This document shows, in pieces, positions 53,081 through 61,366 of a stretch of DNA of 64,000 nucleotides (its first letter is position 1; every line of letters starts with the position of its first letter). The notes under the pieces were generated by a model. That model made no database searches, was not told the DNA's origin, and saw only the letters and a list, made by a program, of their open reading frames with translations. The stretch covers positions 1 to 64,000 of the forward strand of contig JAFQEJ010000035.1 of NCBI GenBank assembly GCA_017399105.1. The letters are read 5' to 3'. A program made the translations under genes and the position numbers. This stretch comes from Clostridia bacterium (GTDB lineage Bacteria; Bacillota; Clostridia; Oscillospirales; CAG-272).

Positions 53081-53210
53081 GGTTTTTATAAGGTCATCTT
53101 CCAAAAAACGAGCTGAATATACATCATTTTGGCTGTGATATACTATTGTTATTTCATTTATGATGCTATACTAAATGCAGTAAAAATTTCAATAAGTGAG
53201 GAATCGTATT

Positions 53211-55220
53211 ATGCCGCACACATTCACAGGACAATGGATATCCAATGAGATCATGGCGAATCTGCAGCCACGAAATGTTTTTTCCAGACAGCTTGATCGT
53301 CAGCCAATCGACTGCAGCAAGCATCGCAATCAGCATATTCTTTTCCGCAAAAGCTTTCAATTATCTGCGTTCACGCAGGCAAAGCTATTTCTTTCCGCAG
53401 ACGACTATTACAAGCTGTACATCAATGGTCGCTTCGTTGCACAGGGACCTTCCCCTTCCTACCATTTCAGATACAATTACAATGAAATCGATATAACCCC
53501 CTATCTGCATGAAGGAGATAATCTGATTGCTGTACACACGCTATATCAGGGGCTTATCAACCGCGTATGGCAGAGCGGCGATCATCGTCACGGATTCATT
53601 TGTGATTTGATTGCCGATGGCAATACAGTGCTTTCCAGCAACGAAACTTTTCGGACAAAAATACATTCCGCATACAGCGAAATGGGAATCTGCGGTTATA
53701 ATACACAATTTCTGGAATGTTATGACAGCCGTTCTTCCGAGATTGGCTTTGAGCTGCCCGATTTCGATGACAGCAGTTGGTCGCCCTCTTCAATCTGCAG
53801 GTTTGATGACCATGTACTGAAAGCACAGGAAAGCCATATGCTTAATTTCGAAGACATTTCACCGGTAAGCATCACCCAGAGCGGCAATCGCGTGCTCTAT
53901 GACTTCGGATCGAATTATGTGGGCTATCTGGCAGCGACAGCAGAAGGACAAAGTGGTGATACGGTGTTCATCCGCTGTGCTCAGGAATTGAACGAGGATG
54001 GCACACTCCGATATGATCTGCGTGCAAACTGTCGTTATGAAGAAAAATGGATATTGAATGGCCGCAGCAGCCTGGACTGGTATGATTATAAAGCATTCCG
54101 ATATGCAGAATTCGAAATCCCCGCGTCAGCAACCATTCAATCGGTCTGTTTAAAAGCAAGACATTATCCTTTTACACTGAAAACCAATCTCAAAAAAGAA
54201 TACTGCTCAAACGAATCCTTGAAGCAGATCTGGGAGCTTTGTGTACATACACAGAAATATGGCGTACAGGAAGTCATTCAGGACTGTATGGAACGAGAAA
54301 AAGGCTTTTATCTCGGAGATGGCTGTTATACCGCTCTTGCCAATATGCTCCTGACCCATGACGATTCGATGATTCGCAAGCTGATTGATGATGCTTTCGC
54401 TTCCTCCTTTATCACCGATACCCTGGTTACCTGTATGGATTGTTCATTTATGCAGGAAATTGCCGAATATCCGCTGATGATGGTCTATCTCATCCTTTGG
54501 CATTACCGTTTTACCCATGACAGAGATTATCTGACAGCCAATTATCCGAAGGTAACTGCGCTTTTGGATGCCTACCGTCGTGAATATGAGACAGATAACC
54601 TGCTGTGTAATCTGGACAAATGGTGCGTTGTTGAATGGCCGCAAAATTTCCAGCATGGCTACGATGTGGATATTTCAGAAGGAAAAGTATGCAAGGATGC
54701 TCATGTATCTATCAACGCATATTACATTGAAGCAGTCCGCACCGCCAACAGAATCGCTTCCATTCTTGATCTCGGACAGTACCGTGACGAAAAGCCGCTC
54801 ATCCGTGCGTTTTATGCTGCTTTTTACAATCCTGAAAAACAGCTTTTCCGGGACGGCGAAAACACAGATCACATCTCTGTGGTGGGAAACAGCTTTGTTT
54901 ACGGTCTTGGTTTGTGCCCCGATGAAGCTTGTAAAAAGAGTATTCTGGCACTGATCGATGACTGTGGAATTGATTCGCTGTCTTTCTTCTGTACCTTCCC
55001 CATATTGATGGGGTATGCCAGAGACGGCGAGGACAAACGCCTGCTCGATGCGCTGTTAAACAACGGTACATGGCTGAGAATGCTTCGTGAGGGAGCCACC
55101 ACCACCTTTGAAGGTTGGGGAAAGAGCACAAAATGGAATACCTCACTGTTTCATCTCACCATGAGTTATGCAGCTATCTTTCTTTCAAATGAGGATTTGA
55201 AGTCCTTATTCTGCATCTGA
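53211..55220 (+). CDS. Alpha-L-rhamnosidase-like glycosidase (GH78 type)
   Basis: 669 residues, no signal peptide. An N-terminal jelly roll (LFLSADDYYKLYINGRFVAQ, HEGDNLIAVHTLYQG), a middle beta domain (LYDFGSNYVGYLAATAEGQS) and an (alpha/alpha)6 barrel match alpha-L-rhamnosidases. The acid-bearing loop reads VIQDCMEREKGFYLGDG in place of the common DCPQRDE...GW. Enzymes of this type cut terminal rhamnose from plant or microbial glycans; the changed loop leaves the substrate open. Start at ATG 53211 with GAGGAA upstream. A TATACT at 53167-53172 may be the -10, with no good -35. Confidence 0.82.
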   Translation: MPHTFTGQWISNEIMANLQPRNVFSRQLDRQPIDCSKHRNQHILFRKSFQLSAFTQAKLFLSADDYYKLYINGRFVAQGPSPSYHFRYNYNEIDITPYLHEGDNLIAVHTLYQGLINRVWQSGDHRHGFICDLIADGNTVLSSNETFRTKIHSAYSEMGICGYNTQFLECYDSRSSEIGFELPDFDDSSWSPSSICRFDDHVLKAQESHMLNFEDISPVSITQSGNRVLYDFGSNYVGYLAATAEGQSGDTVFIRCAQELNEDGTLRYDLRANCRYEEKWILNGRSSLDWYDYKAFRYAEFEIPASATIQSVCLKARHYPFTLKTNLKKEYCSNESLKQIWELCVHTQKYGVQEVIQDCMEREKGFYLGDGCYTALANMLLTHDDSMIRKLIDDAFASSFITDTLVTCMDCSFMQEIAEYPLMMVYLILWHYRFTHDRDYLTANYPKVTALLDAYRREYETDNLLCNLDKWCVVEWPQNFQHGYDVDISEGKVCKDAHVSINAYYIEAVRTANRIASILDLGQYRDEKPLIRAFYAAFYNPEKQLFRDGENTDHISVVGNSFVYGLGLCPDEACKKSILALIDDCGIDSLSFFCTFPILMGYARDGEDKRLLDALLNNGTWLRMLREGATTTFEGWGKSTKWNTSLFHLTMSYAAIFLSNEDLKSLFCI

Positions 55221-55272
55221 TCATCAACCGATAAACAGATTCTGATTCAGTTATTCTTCAAGGAGATCTTTC

Positions 55273-56397
55273 ATGCAGTACGAATATACCGCCACCTGCC
55301 TCTTCGGGCTTGAAAAATTTCTCGGTGAGGAGATCGACGCACTGGGCTATGAGCGCACAGGCACAATGGACGGACGCGTTTTCTTCCGCGGTGACGAAAG
55401 TGCCGCTGCCAGATGCAACATTGGTATGCGATTTGCCGAACGGCTCTACCTCACCCTCGGCAGCTTCGGCGCTCCCACCTTCGACGCGCTTTTCGAGGGA
55501 ACCAAGGCACTCCCCTGGGAGGCTTTCATTGGCAGAACCGATGCCTTCCCCGTAAAGGGGCACTCCATCAAAAGCGCCCTCACCAGCATCCCCGACTGCC
55601 AGAGCATTGTCAAAAAAGCCATTGTCGAGCGGCTGAAGGCATCCTACAGAATCAACTGGTTCGAGGAGACGGGGCTGATCTATCAAGTGGAATTTTTCAT
55701 CTTCAATGACCGTGCTTCGCTTATGATCGACCTGTCGGGCATTCCGCTTCACAAGCGCGGCTACCGTCCGGCGGCAGGTGCGGCGCCGCTCCGTGAAACG
55801 CTGGCTGCTGCCCTCTGCAAGATTGCACGCCCCCGCGAGGATGTGCTCTTCCGAGATCCCATGTGCGGCTCGGGAACCATACCGATTGAAGCGGCACTGA
55901 TGATGACCAACACCGCACCGGGTATAATGCGAAGTTATTCCGCCGAGAGCTATCCCGCTTTCCCCACACAGTTGTGGAAGGATGCCCGCGAAGAAGCACG
56001 CGCCAACATCAAGCTCGACACAGAATTTCGCGCCGTGGCTTCGGATATCGACCCAAACTGTGTAAAATTCGCCCGCGACAATGTGCGCCGCGCAGGTATG
56101 GAGAAGATTGTCGATGTTTATGCCGCTGATGCGCTGAAGATCACCACCGGCGGTGTGCGCGGAACGGTGGTCTGCAATCCTCCCTACGGAGAGCGATTGA
56201 TGACGCCTGCCGAAACCGAACAGCTCTACAGAGACATGGGAAAAGCCTTCGCCGGACTCGGTGCATGGCAGATTTATGTACTCACCTCTCACGAGGGCTT
56301 CGAGCGGCTTTACGGCAGACGCGCCGACAAGGTACGCAAGCTCTACAACGGCATGATCAAGTGCAATTATTATCAGTTCTTCAAGCCGAAAAAGTAA
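55273..56397 (+). CDS. THUMP-domain RNA methyltransferase (YpsC/RlmL type)
   Basis: 374 residues. The N-terminal THUMP RNA-binding domain (TCLFGLEKFLGEEIDALGY to KGHSIKSALTSIPDCQSIVK) is followed by a SAM methyltransferase with DLSGIPLHKRGYR, DPMCGSGTIPIEAALM (SAM site) and VVCNPPYGERL (NPPY catalytic). These modify guanosine in 23S rRNA in related bacteria; the exact site is not certain here. AAGGAGATCTTTC precedes the ATG. Confidence 0.93.
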   Translation: MQYEYTATCLFGLEKFLGEEIDALGYERTGTMDGRVFFRGDESAAARCNIGMRFAERLYLTLGSFGAPTFDALFEGTKALPWEAFIGRTDAFPVKGHSIKSALTSIPDCQSIVKKAIVERLKASYRINWFEETGLIYQVEFFIFNDRASLMIDLSGIPLHKRGYRPAAGAAPLRETLAAALCKIARPREDVLFRDPMCGSGTIPIEAALMMTNTAPGIMRSYSAESYPAFPTQLWKDAREEARANIKLDTEFRAVASDIDPNCVKFARDNVRRAGMEKIVDVYAADALKITTGGVRGTVVCNPPYGERLMTPAETEQLYRDMGKAFAGLGAWQIYVLTSHEGFERLYGRRADKVRKLYNGMIKCNYYQFFKPKK

Positions 56398-56404
56398 ACA
56401 TTCC

Positions 56405-56453
56405 CCTCCGTTTCCGCATATGATGGTACAAATCAGCGAAACGGAGGATTTTT
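56405..56453 (+). terminator. Hairpin that is both terminator and ribosome-site carrier
   Basis: CCTCCGTTTC (56405-56414) pairs with GAAACGGAGG (56438-56447), then ATTTTTT. It follows the methyltransferase stop as a classic terminator, yet its right arm is the GGAGG ribosome site of the next gene, whose ATG is 56455. Any read-through RNA would hide that site in the stem. Confidence 0.75.
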
Positions 56454-56454
56454 T

Positions 56455-56994
56455 ATGCTTGTAACCAAACCCTACAACCGGGAGCGCGCCGTCGAATATG
56501 CCCTGCGCTGGGCAATGGGACGCAATCCGCTTTTCACCAACTTCGCGGGTATCGGAGGAGATTGCACCAATTTCGTCTCCCAAAGTATCTATGCCGGCTC
56601 CTGTGTCATGAATTACACGCCCACCTTCGGATGGTATTACATCGATTCCTCAAACCGCGCACCGGCATGGAGCGGCGTAGAGTTTTTCTACAACTTCATC
56701 ACCTCAAACAGCGGAGTCGGTCCCTACGGTTCACTTGTGGGCGAGGGCGAGCTTCTCCCGGGCGATGTCATTGAGCTGGGCAATGAGATGGGGCAGTTTT
56801 ATCACACGCTGATTGTCACAGGAAGCGAGGTGGATACCTATCTGATCAGCGCACACACCGACGATTCGCGCAACCGCCGCCTCGACACCTACAATTTTGC
56901 CACGGCGCGCTACATCCACATCGAGGGAATCCGCTTTGAAATGGACGAGGGTGAAGACTGTTTTGAAAATTTGATCAATGGAATTTCACTGTAA
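56455..56994 (+). CDS. Putative amidase-domain protein (Amidase_6 type)
   Basis: 179 residues, no signal peptide. It has the NlpC/P60-like papain fold of the amidase-6 group: YNRERAVEYALRWAMGRNP, GIGGDCTNFVSQSIYAGSC (catalytic Cys), GDVIELGNEMGQFYHTLIVTG (catalytic His) and LISAHTDDSRNRRLDTY. In spore-formers related domains act on wall peptides, but lack of an export signal leaves its site unclear. Its ribosome site sits within the upstream hairpin at 56405-56453. Confidence 0.85.
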   Translation: MLVTKPYNRERAVEYALRWAMGRNPLFTNFAGIGGDCTNFVSQSIYAGSCVMNYTPTFGWYYIDSSNRAPAWSGVEFFYNFITSNSGVGPYGSLVGEGELLPGDVIELGNEMGQFYHTLIVTGSEVDTYLISAHTDDSRNRRLDTYNFATARYIHIEGIRFEMDEGEDCFENLINGISL

Positions 56995-56997
56995 TTC

Positions 56998-57026
56998 TTG
57001 ACAGACAGGGCGCGCTTTGCTATACT
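56998..57026 (+). promoter_or_regulatory. Consensus promoter of tandem paralogue pair
   Basis: TTGACA (56998-57003), 17 nt, TATACT (57021-57026), directly after the amidase stop codon. Confidence 0.82.
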
Positions 57027-57066
57027 GAACTTACTCCAACAAGAAACTTTCAGGAGGTTTATTACA

Positions 57067-58296
57067 GTGGAAAGAAAATTTGACTTTTACGGCTCTATGC
57101 CCCGCGATGTTCTGAACAGCTATCTCTCCCGTGCTGTCACCCATTTCGGTATCGGCTACGACAATCTCAATGCGTCCCGCACCTTCGAGGATGACCTGCG
57201 TATGCTGGTTCATGAGGGCGCCAAGTTCATCGGCCGTGCCGCTCTGATCTGGTCCCAATCTCAGGAGATCAGTGAGCATTTCCGCTTCTGCAAAGAGCGT
57301 GCCGAGCTGGCGCACAAGGCAGACCCGCAGTTCATTCTGCAGGCATGTGTCTTTGAGTGCATCGGCAAGCGTCAGGTAGAGGCTGTCAATATTCCTGCAT
57401 ATGTTTTCGAAGCCTTCGGTCTCGCCCCCGAGGATCGCAATTTCAGCTATGATGCCATGCTCTTCCCCGACGGAAAATGGATCAACCAGTGGGGCAAGGA
57501 TGCTTCGGTTGAGGATATTACTCAGCTTGAATCGCGCATGTGGATCTATTATCTTGCCACATCCTATATTGATGCAGGCTATGAGGGCATCCACTTCGGT
57601 CAGGTCTGCCTCATCGGACGGGATGATAAGGACTTTAAATACTGGCGCGAAGTCATTGGCATGATCCGCGCTTACGCGAATGAACACGGACGCCGCCGCT
57701 ATGTGCTCTTTGATGCACACACCCTTGGTGATCTGCGTCAGGATGAGACTATGTTTGACTACAATGCATTCCCCATCCGTCTGCAGGACGTTCCCGAAAT
57801 TCAGTATGAGTGCTGCTGCGAGGAGAATTATCTCGACTCCATGTTCAACGAAAAAGACGGTCTCTGCCGTCCCTTCATCGTGGAATTCGATAACTGGGGA
57901 GCGATGCCCGCCGACAAGCGTGACAAGCCAATGGTCAACAGTGGATGGGCATGGGGCTATGATGAGATCACTTGGTTCACCAAACTCTCCCCCGAGAGAA
58001 GAGACAAATTCCTGCGCTACATCTGGAAGTGGGTCAATGAGCGTTATCCCGAGGGTTGGGTTCAGATGCCCTCCCGCCGCTGCCTGACCGACACCACAGA
58101 ATTTGTCTGGGATAACCCCGACCTTGATTGGCTTGAAAAGAACGCATCGGAGGAATTCTTCACCTATACTGTCGATGAGAAAGGGGATGCTCATATCATG
58201 CGCCGTTATTACAGCGCGAACACACAGAGCGATGCCTGCCCCTTCGGCTACGGAGACGAGGACACCATCGCAGAAATTTTCCACGAAGAAATCTGA
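57067..58296 (+). CDS. Uncharacterised protein, tandem paralogue A
   Basis: 409 residues from the GTG at 57067 (CAGGAGG upstream). No signal peptide, no membrane helix. I do not recognise the family. Strand-like segments GYEGIHFGQ (171-179), RRYVLFDAH (210-218), FIVEFDNWG (270-278) and WGYDEITWF (296-304) each end in polar or acidic residues, as in TIM-barrel hydrolases; YECCCEENYLD (247-257) is notable for three Cys in a row. The next gene is a paralogue at about three-quarters identity. With glycosidases and a solute-binding protein around, a sugar-active enzyme is a fair guess, not more. Confidence 0.75.
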   Translation: MERKFDFYGSMPRDVLNSYLSRAVTHFGIGYDNLNASRTFEDDLRMLVHEGAKFIGRAALIWSQSQEISEHFRFCKERAELAHKADPQFILQACVFECIGKRQVEAVNIPAYVFEAFGLAPEDRNFSYDAMLFPDGKWINQWGKDASVEDITQLESRMWIYYLATSYIDAGYEGIHFGQVCLIGRDDKDFKYWREVIGMIRAYANEHGRRRYVLFDAHTLGDLRQDETMFDYNAFPIRLQDVPEIQYECCCEENYLDSMFNEKDGLCRPFIVEFDNWGAMPADKRDKPMVNSGWAWGYDEITWFTKLSPERRDKFLRYIWKWVNERYPEGWVQMPSRRCLTDTTEFVWDNPDLDWLEKNASEEFFTYTVDEKGDAHIMRRYYSANTQSDACPFGYGDEDTIAEIFHEEI

Positions 58297-58323
58297 ATCC
58301 GATCAAACAGAGGTTAATATATT

Positions 58324-59544
58324 ATGGAAAGAAAATTTGATTTTTACGGCTCCATGCCGCGTGATGTTCTGAACAGCTATCTCTCCCGCGCCGTCACCCA
58401 TTCAGGGCTCTGCTACGAAACCGGTACCTTCGAGGATGACCTTCGCATGCTGCTTCATGAGGGTGCCAAGTTTATCGGACGTGCTGCTTATTTCTGGAGC
58501 AGATCCTGCGAAATCGGAAAGTACTTCCGTATCTGCCGTGAGCGTGCTGAGTTGGCTCACAAGGCTGACCCGCAGTTAATTCTACAAGCATGCGTCTTCG
58601 AGTGCATCAACAAGCAGCAGGTAACCTCGATTCCGATTCCCGCCTATGTCTTTGAAGCCTTCGGTCTGACTCCCGAGGAACGCAATTTCAACTATGACGC
58701 CATGCTTTATCCCGACGGCAGATATGTCGACTTCTGGGGCAAGGATTCATCGGTTGAGGATATTCTACAGACAGAAACAAAAATGTGGATCTATTACCTC
58801 GCCACCGCCTACATTGATGCCGGCTACGAAGGTATTCACTTCGGTCAGGTCTGCCTCATCGGACAGGATGACAGAGGAGACTTCAAAAACTGGCGCGAGG
58901 TAATCGCTAAAATACGCGCTTATGCAAATGAACACGGACGCCGCCGTTATGTACTCTTCGACGCGCATCAGCTTGGCAATCTTCGCCAGGATACCGAGAT
59001 GTTCGACTACAACGCATTCCCCATCCGTCTGCAGGATGTACCCGAAATTCAATGGGAGTGCTGCTGCGAGGAAAACTACCTCGATTCGCTCTTCAACGAA
59101 AAGGACGGACACAGCCGCCCCTTCATCGTGGAATTTGACAACTGGGGCAAGATGTCCGAGGATCAGCTGGGCAAGCCGCAGGTCAATAATTATCATGCAT
59201 GGGGTTATGACGAGATCACCTGGTTCACCAAGCTCTCCCCCGAGAGAAGAGATAAATTCCTGAACTACATTTGGGACTGGGTCAATGAGCGTTATCCCGA
59301 GGGATGGGTACAGATGCCCTCCCGCCGCTGCCTTGTGGATAAGGTGAAGTCGGTCTGGGAGTCCGCCAATGTTGAAAAGCTCAACGAAATCAACAAGTTC
59401 GAGCATGTTTCCTATACCATCGACGAAAAGGGAAATGCACACATCACCCGCTGGAATTACAGCGCAAATATGCCGAGCGATAATTGTCCCTTCGGTATGG
59501 GTGACGAGGACACCATTGCGGAAATTTTCCACAGAGAAATCTGA
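58324..59544 (+). CDS. Uncharacterised protein, tandem paralogue B
   Basis: 406 residues, starting at ATG 58324 27 nt after paralogue A and sharing its promoter. It keeps the same blocks (FYGSMPRDVLNSYLSRAVTH, GYEGIHFGQVCLIG, RRRYVLFDAH, MFDYNAFPIRLQDVPEIQ, WECCCEENYLD, FIVEFDNWG, WGYDEITWFTKLSPERRDKF), so these are probably functional. Differences cluster in a 3-residue deletion near residue 32 and in the C-terminal 80 residues. A homodimer or a heterodimer of A and B are both possible. The family is unknown to me. Confidence 0.75.
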   Translation: MERKFDFYGSMPRDVLNSYLSRAVTHSGLCYETGTFEDDLRMLLHEGAKFIGRAAYFWSRSCEIGKYFRICRERAELAHKADPQLILQACVFECINKQQVTSIPIPAYVFEAFGLTPEERNFNYDAMLYPDGRYVDFWGKDSSVEDILQTETKMWIYYLATAYIDAGYEGIHFGQVCLIGQDDRGDFKNWREVIAKIRAYANEHGRRRYVLFDAHQLGNLRQDTEMFDYNAFPIRLQDVPEIQWECCCEENYLDSLFNEKDGHSRPFIVEFDNWGKMSEDQLGKPQVNNYHAWGYDEITWFTKLSPERRDKFLNYIWDWVNERYPEGWVQMPSRRCLVDKVKSVWESANVEKLNEINKFEHVSYTIDEKGNAHITRWNYSANMPSDNCPFGMGDEDTIAEIFHREI

Positions 59545-59567
59545 AAATATTACATGTTATGAAAACC

Positions 59568-59602
59568 ATAGATGCCGTACCTCCATACGGCATCTATTTG
59601 TT
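59568..59602 (+). terminator. Terminator of paralogue pair
   Basis: ATAGATGCCGTA (59568-59579) pairs with TACGGCATCTAT (59586-59597), then TTGTTTATT. Confidence 0.85.
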
Positions 59603-59681
59603 TATTCCGTTAGTGTTTATCGTTATTTTTTGTGCATTCGTCCGAATTATTCGCTATTATTATGCTTTTCTCATTTCGTTA

Positions 59682-59710
59682 TTGACTTTATGCATGCTTT
59701 ATGATACAAT
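59682..59710 (+). promoter_or_regulatory. Promoter of solute-binding lipoprotein gene
   Basis: TTGACT (59682-59687), 17 nt, TACAAT (59705-59710), leader about 80 nt. Confidence 0.72.
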
Positions 59711-59796
59711 GTTGTTGTCGAACAATTGTGCATCATTTCATGTACAATTCAAGTATTACATGTTTTTCGTCATTTCTGATCACAGGAGGACTACAA

Positions 59797-61287
59797 ATGA
59801 AACGCAAACTGACAGCACTGCTTGCCGCTCTCATGGCAGTAAGCACCCTGCTCGCATCCTGCTCTGATGCCGAGAACGGCGGCAGCACAGAAACTCAGTC
59901 ACCCACAGTCACCACTGCAGCCGAAACAGCGGCAGAAACCGAGGAGCCGAAGATTCTTCCCGATCTGCCCGAAATTCAGTTCGGCGGCGCAGATTTTCGC
60001 TTCTACACATGGGATGTCAACGACTACCGTGTCTGGGATGATCTTTATTCCGAGGAAGAGGACGGCGAACCCATCAATGACGCCGTTTTCAAACGCAACC
60101 GTACCATTGAAGAAAAATATCAGGTCGGTATCACCGAAAAGGTCGATCTTTATACCGATTATGTCACCGGTGTTCTCAAATCGGTGAAGGCCGGCGACGA
60201 TGACTACGAGGTTATCATTTCGATGGGACATCACTGCGCGCCCTCACTTTACTCGGTCGCATGTCTCAACCTTTATGACCTTGAATATGTGGACTTTACA
60301 CAGCCCTGGTGGGATCAGAATGCGGTTGAATCCTTCACCCTTGGCGGATATATGCCCTTCACCGTCTCTGATATGACCATTCTGGACAAGGGAGTAACCG
60401 GTGCTGTCTTCTTCAATAAAAAACTCGCTGAGGACTACAACGTCGGCAACCTCTACGATCTCGTTTATAATAACAGTTGGACCATGGAAAACATGGTCGA
60501 AAAAGCAAAAATCGTTTCAGAGGATCTGAACGGCGACAGCATCTATGATGCAAATGACCGATACGGCATTCTATGCGGCGACGAAGCGGTTATCTTCCTC
60601 TTCCACGGTTCGGGAGCACGCTTTGTCTCCAAGGATTCGGACGGACTGCCGATTGCATCCTTCGCAAATGAGCGCAATTTCACGGTCATCAAGTATTATC
60701 TCGAAACCATGATCTACGACGAAGTGCTCCGTTGTCAGACTCCCGAGGCAGACATGTTCAAAAACGACAAGGGACTTTTCACCTTCGGATATCTGAAGAC
60801 TGCAAACGGTCTGCGTGATATGGAATCCGACTTCGGTATTCTTCCCATTCCGAAATATGATGCCGCACAAGAGTCCTACGGTCACTCGGTATTCACCCAC
60901 GGCGGAAATCTGATCTCGGTTCCGATCACCAGCCAACACCTCGACATGGTCGGCGTCATTCTCGAAGCCCTCTCGGCGGAATCCAAATATACCGTCATCC
61001 CCGCCTTCTACCAAACTGTGCTTAAGGATAAGGCGGCACGTGACGAAGATTCCATCGCCATGCTCGACATTATCATCGGAAGCATGGTCTTCGATGTCGG
61101 TGATTATTATGCCATCGGCGGATTAACCGACCCCTTCCTGCGCATCACCGGATCGGTTCACAGCATTGCTCCCAGCTATCCCACACGAACCTCCGATGTG
61201 GCATCCTTCTATGAAAAATACGGTAAATTATTCCAGAAAGACATTGATAAGCTGATCGAAAAGATTGAAGAAATGAACGAACGCTGA
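59797..61287 (+). CDS. Extracellular solute-binding lipoprotein
   Basis: 496 residues. Lipobox LLASC (Cys 22), a Thr/Glu/Ala linker, then a family-1-like binding protein: IQFGGADFRFYTWD at the first strand, DAVFKRNRTIEEKYQV, IISMGHHCAPSLYS and DLNGDSIYDANDRYGILCG, the last typical of large sugar-binding proteins of Clostridia. No permease or ATPase gene is adjacent. The ATG at 59797 is fixed by CAGGAGG and the signal peptide. Neighbours suggest a glycan-derived ligand. Confidence 0.88.
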   Translation: MKRKLTALLAALMAVSTLLASCSDAENGGSTETQSPTVTTAAETAAETEEPKILPDLPEIQFGGADFRFYTWDVNDYRVWDDLYSEEEDGEPINDAVFKRNRTIEEKYQVGITEKVDLYTDYVTGVLKSVKAGDDDYEVIISMGHHCAPSLYSVACLNLYDLEYVDFTQPWWDQNAVESFTLGGYMPFTVSDMTILDKGVTGAVFFNKKLAEDYNVGNLYDLVYNNSWTMENMVEKAKIVSEDLNGDSIYDANDRYGILCGDEAVIFLFHGSGARFVSKDSDGLPIASFANERNFTVIKYYLETMIYDEVLRCQTPEADMFKNDKGLFTFGYLKTANGLRDMESDFGILPIPKYDAAQESYGHSVFTHGGNLISVPITSQHLDMVGVILEALSAESKYTVIPAFYQTVLKDKAARDEDSIAMLDIIIGSMVFDVGDYYAIGGLTDPFLRITGSVHSIAPSYPTRTSDVASFYEKYGKLFQKDIDKLIEKIEEMNER

Positions 61288-61317
61288 CCTTCGCTTTTCA
61301 TGATACCTCCATAAAAC

Positions 61318-61356
61318 ACAGCCGATACCATTACATCCCGCTTTGGTATCGGCTGT
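61318..61356. terminator. Bidirectional terminator
   Basis: ACAGCCGATACCA (61318-61330) pairs perfectly with TGGTATCGGCTGT (61344-61356), between the convergent binding-protein and GH36 genes. Confidence 0.85.
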
Positions 61357-61366
61357 TGTCATTCGA

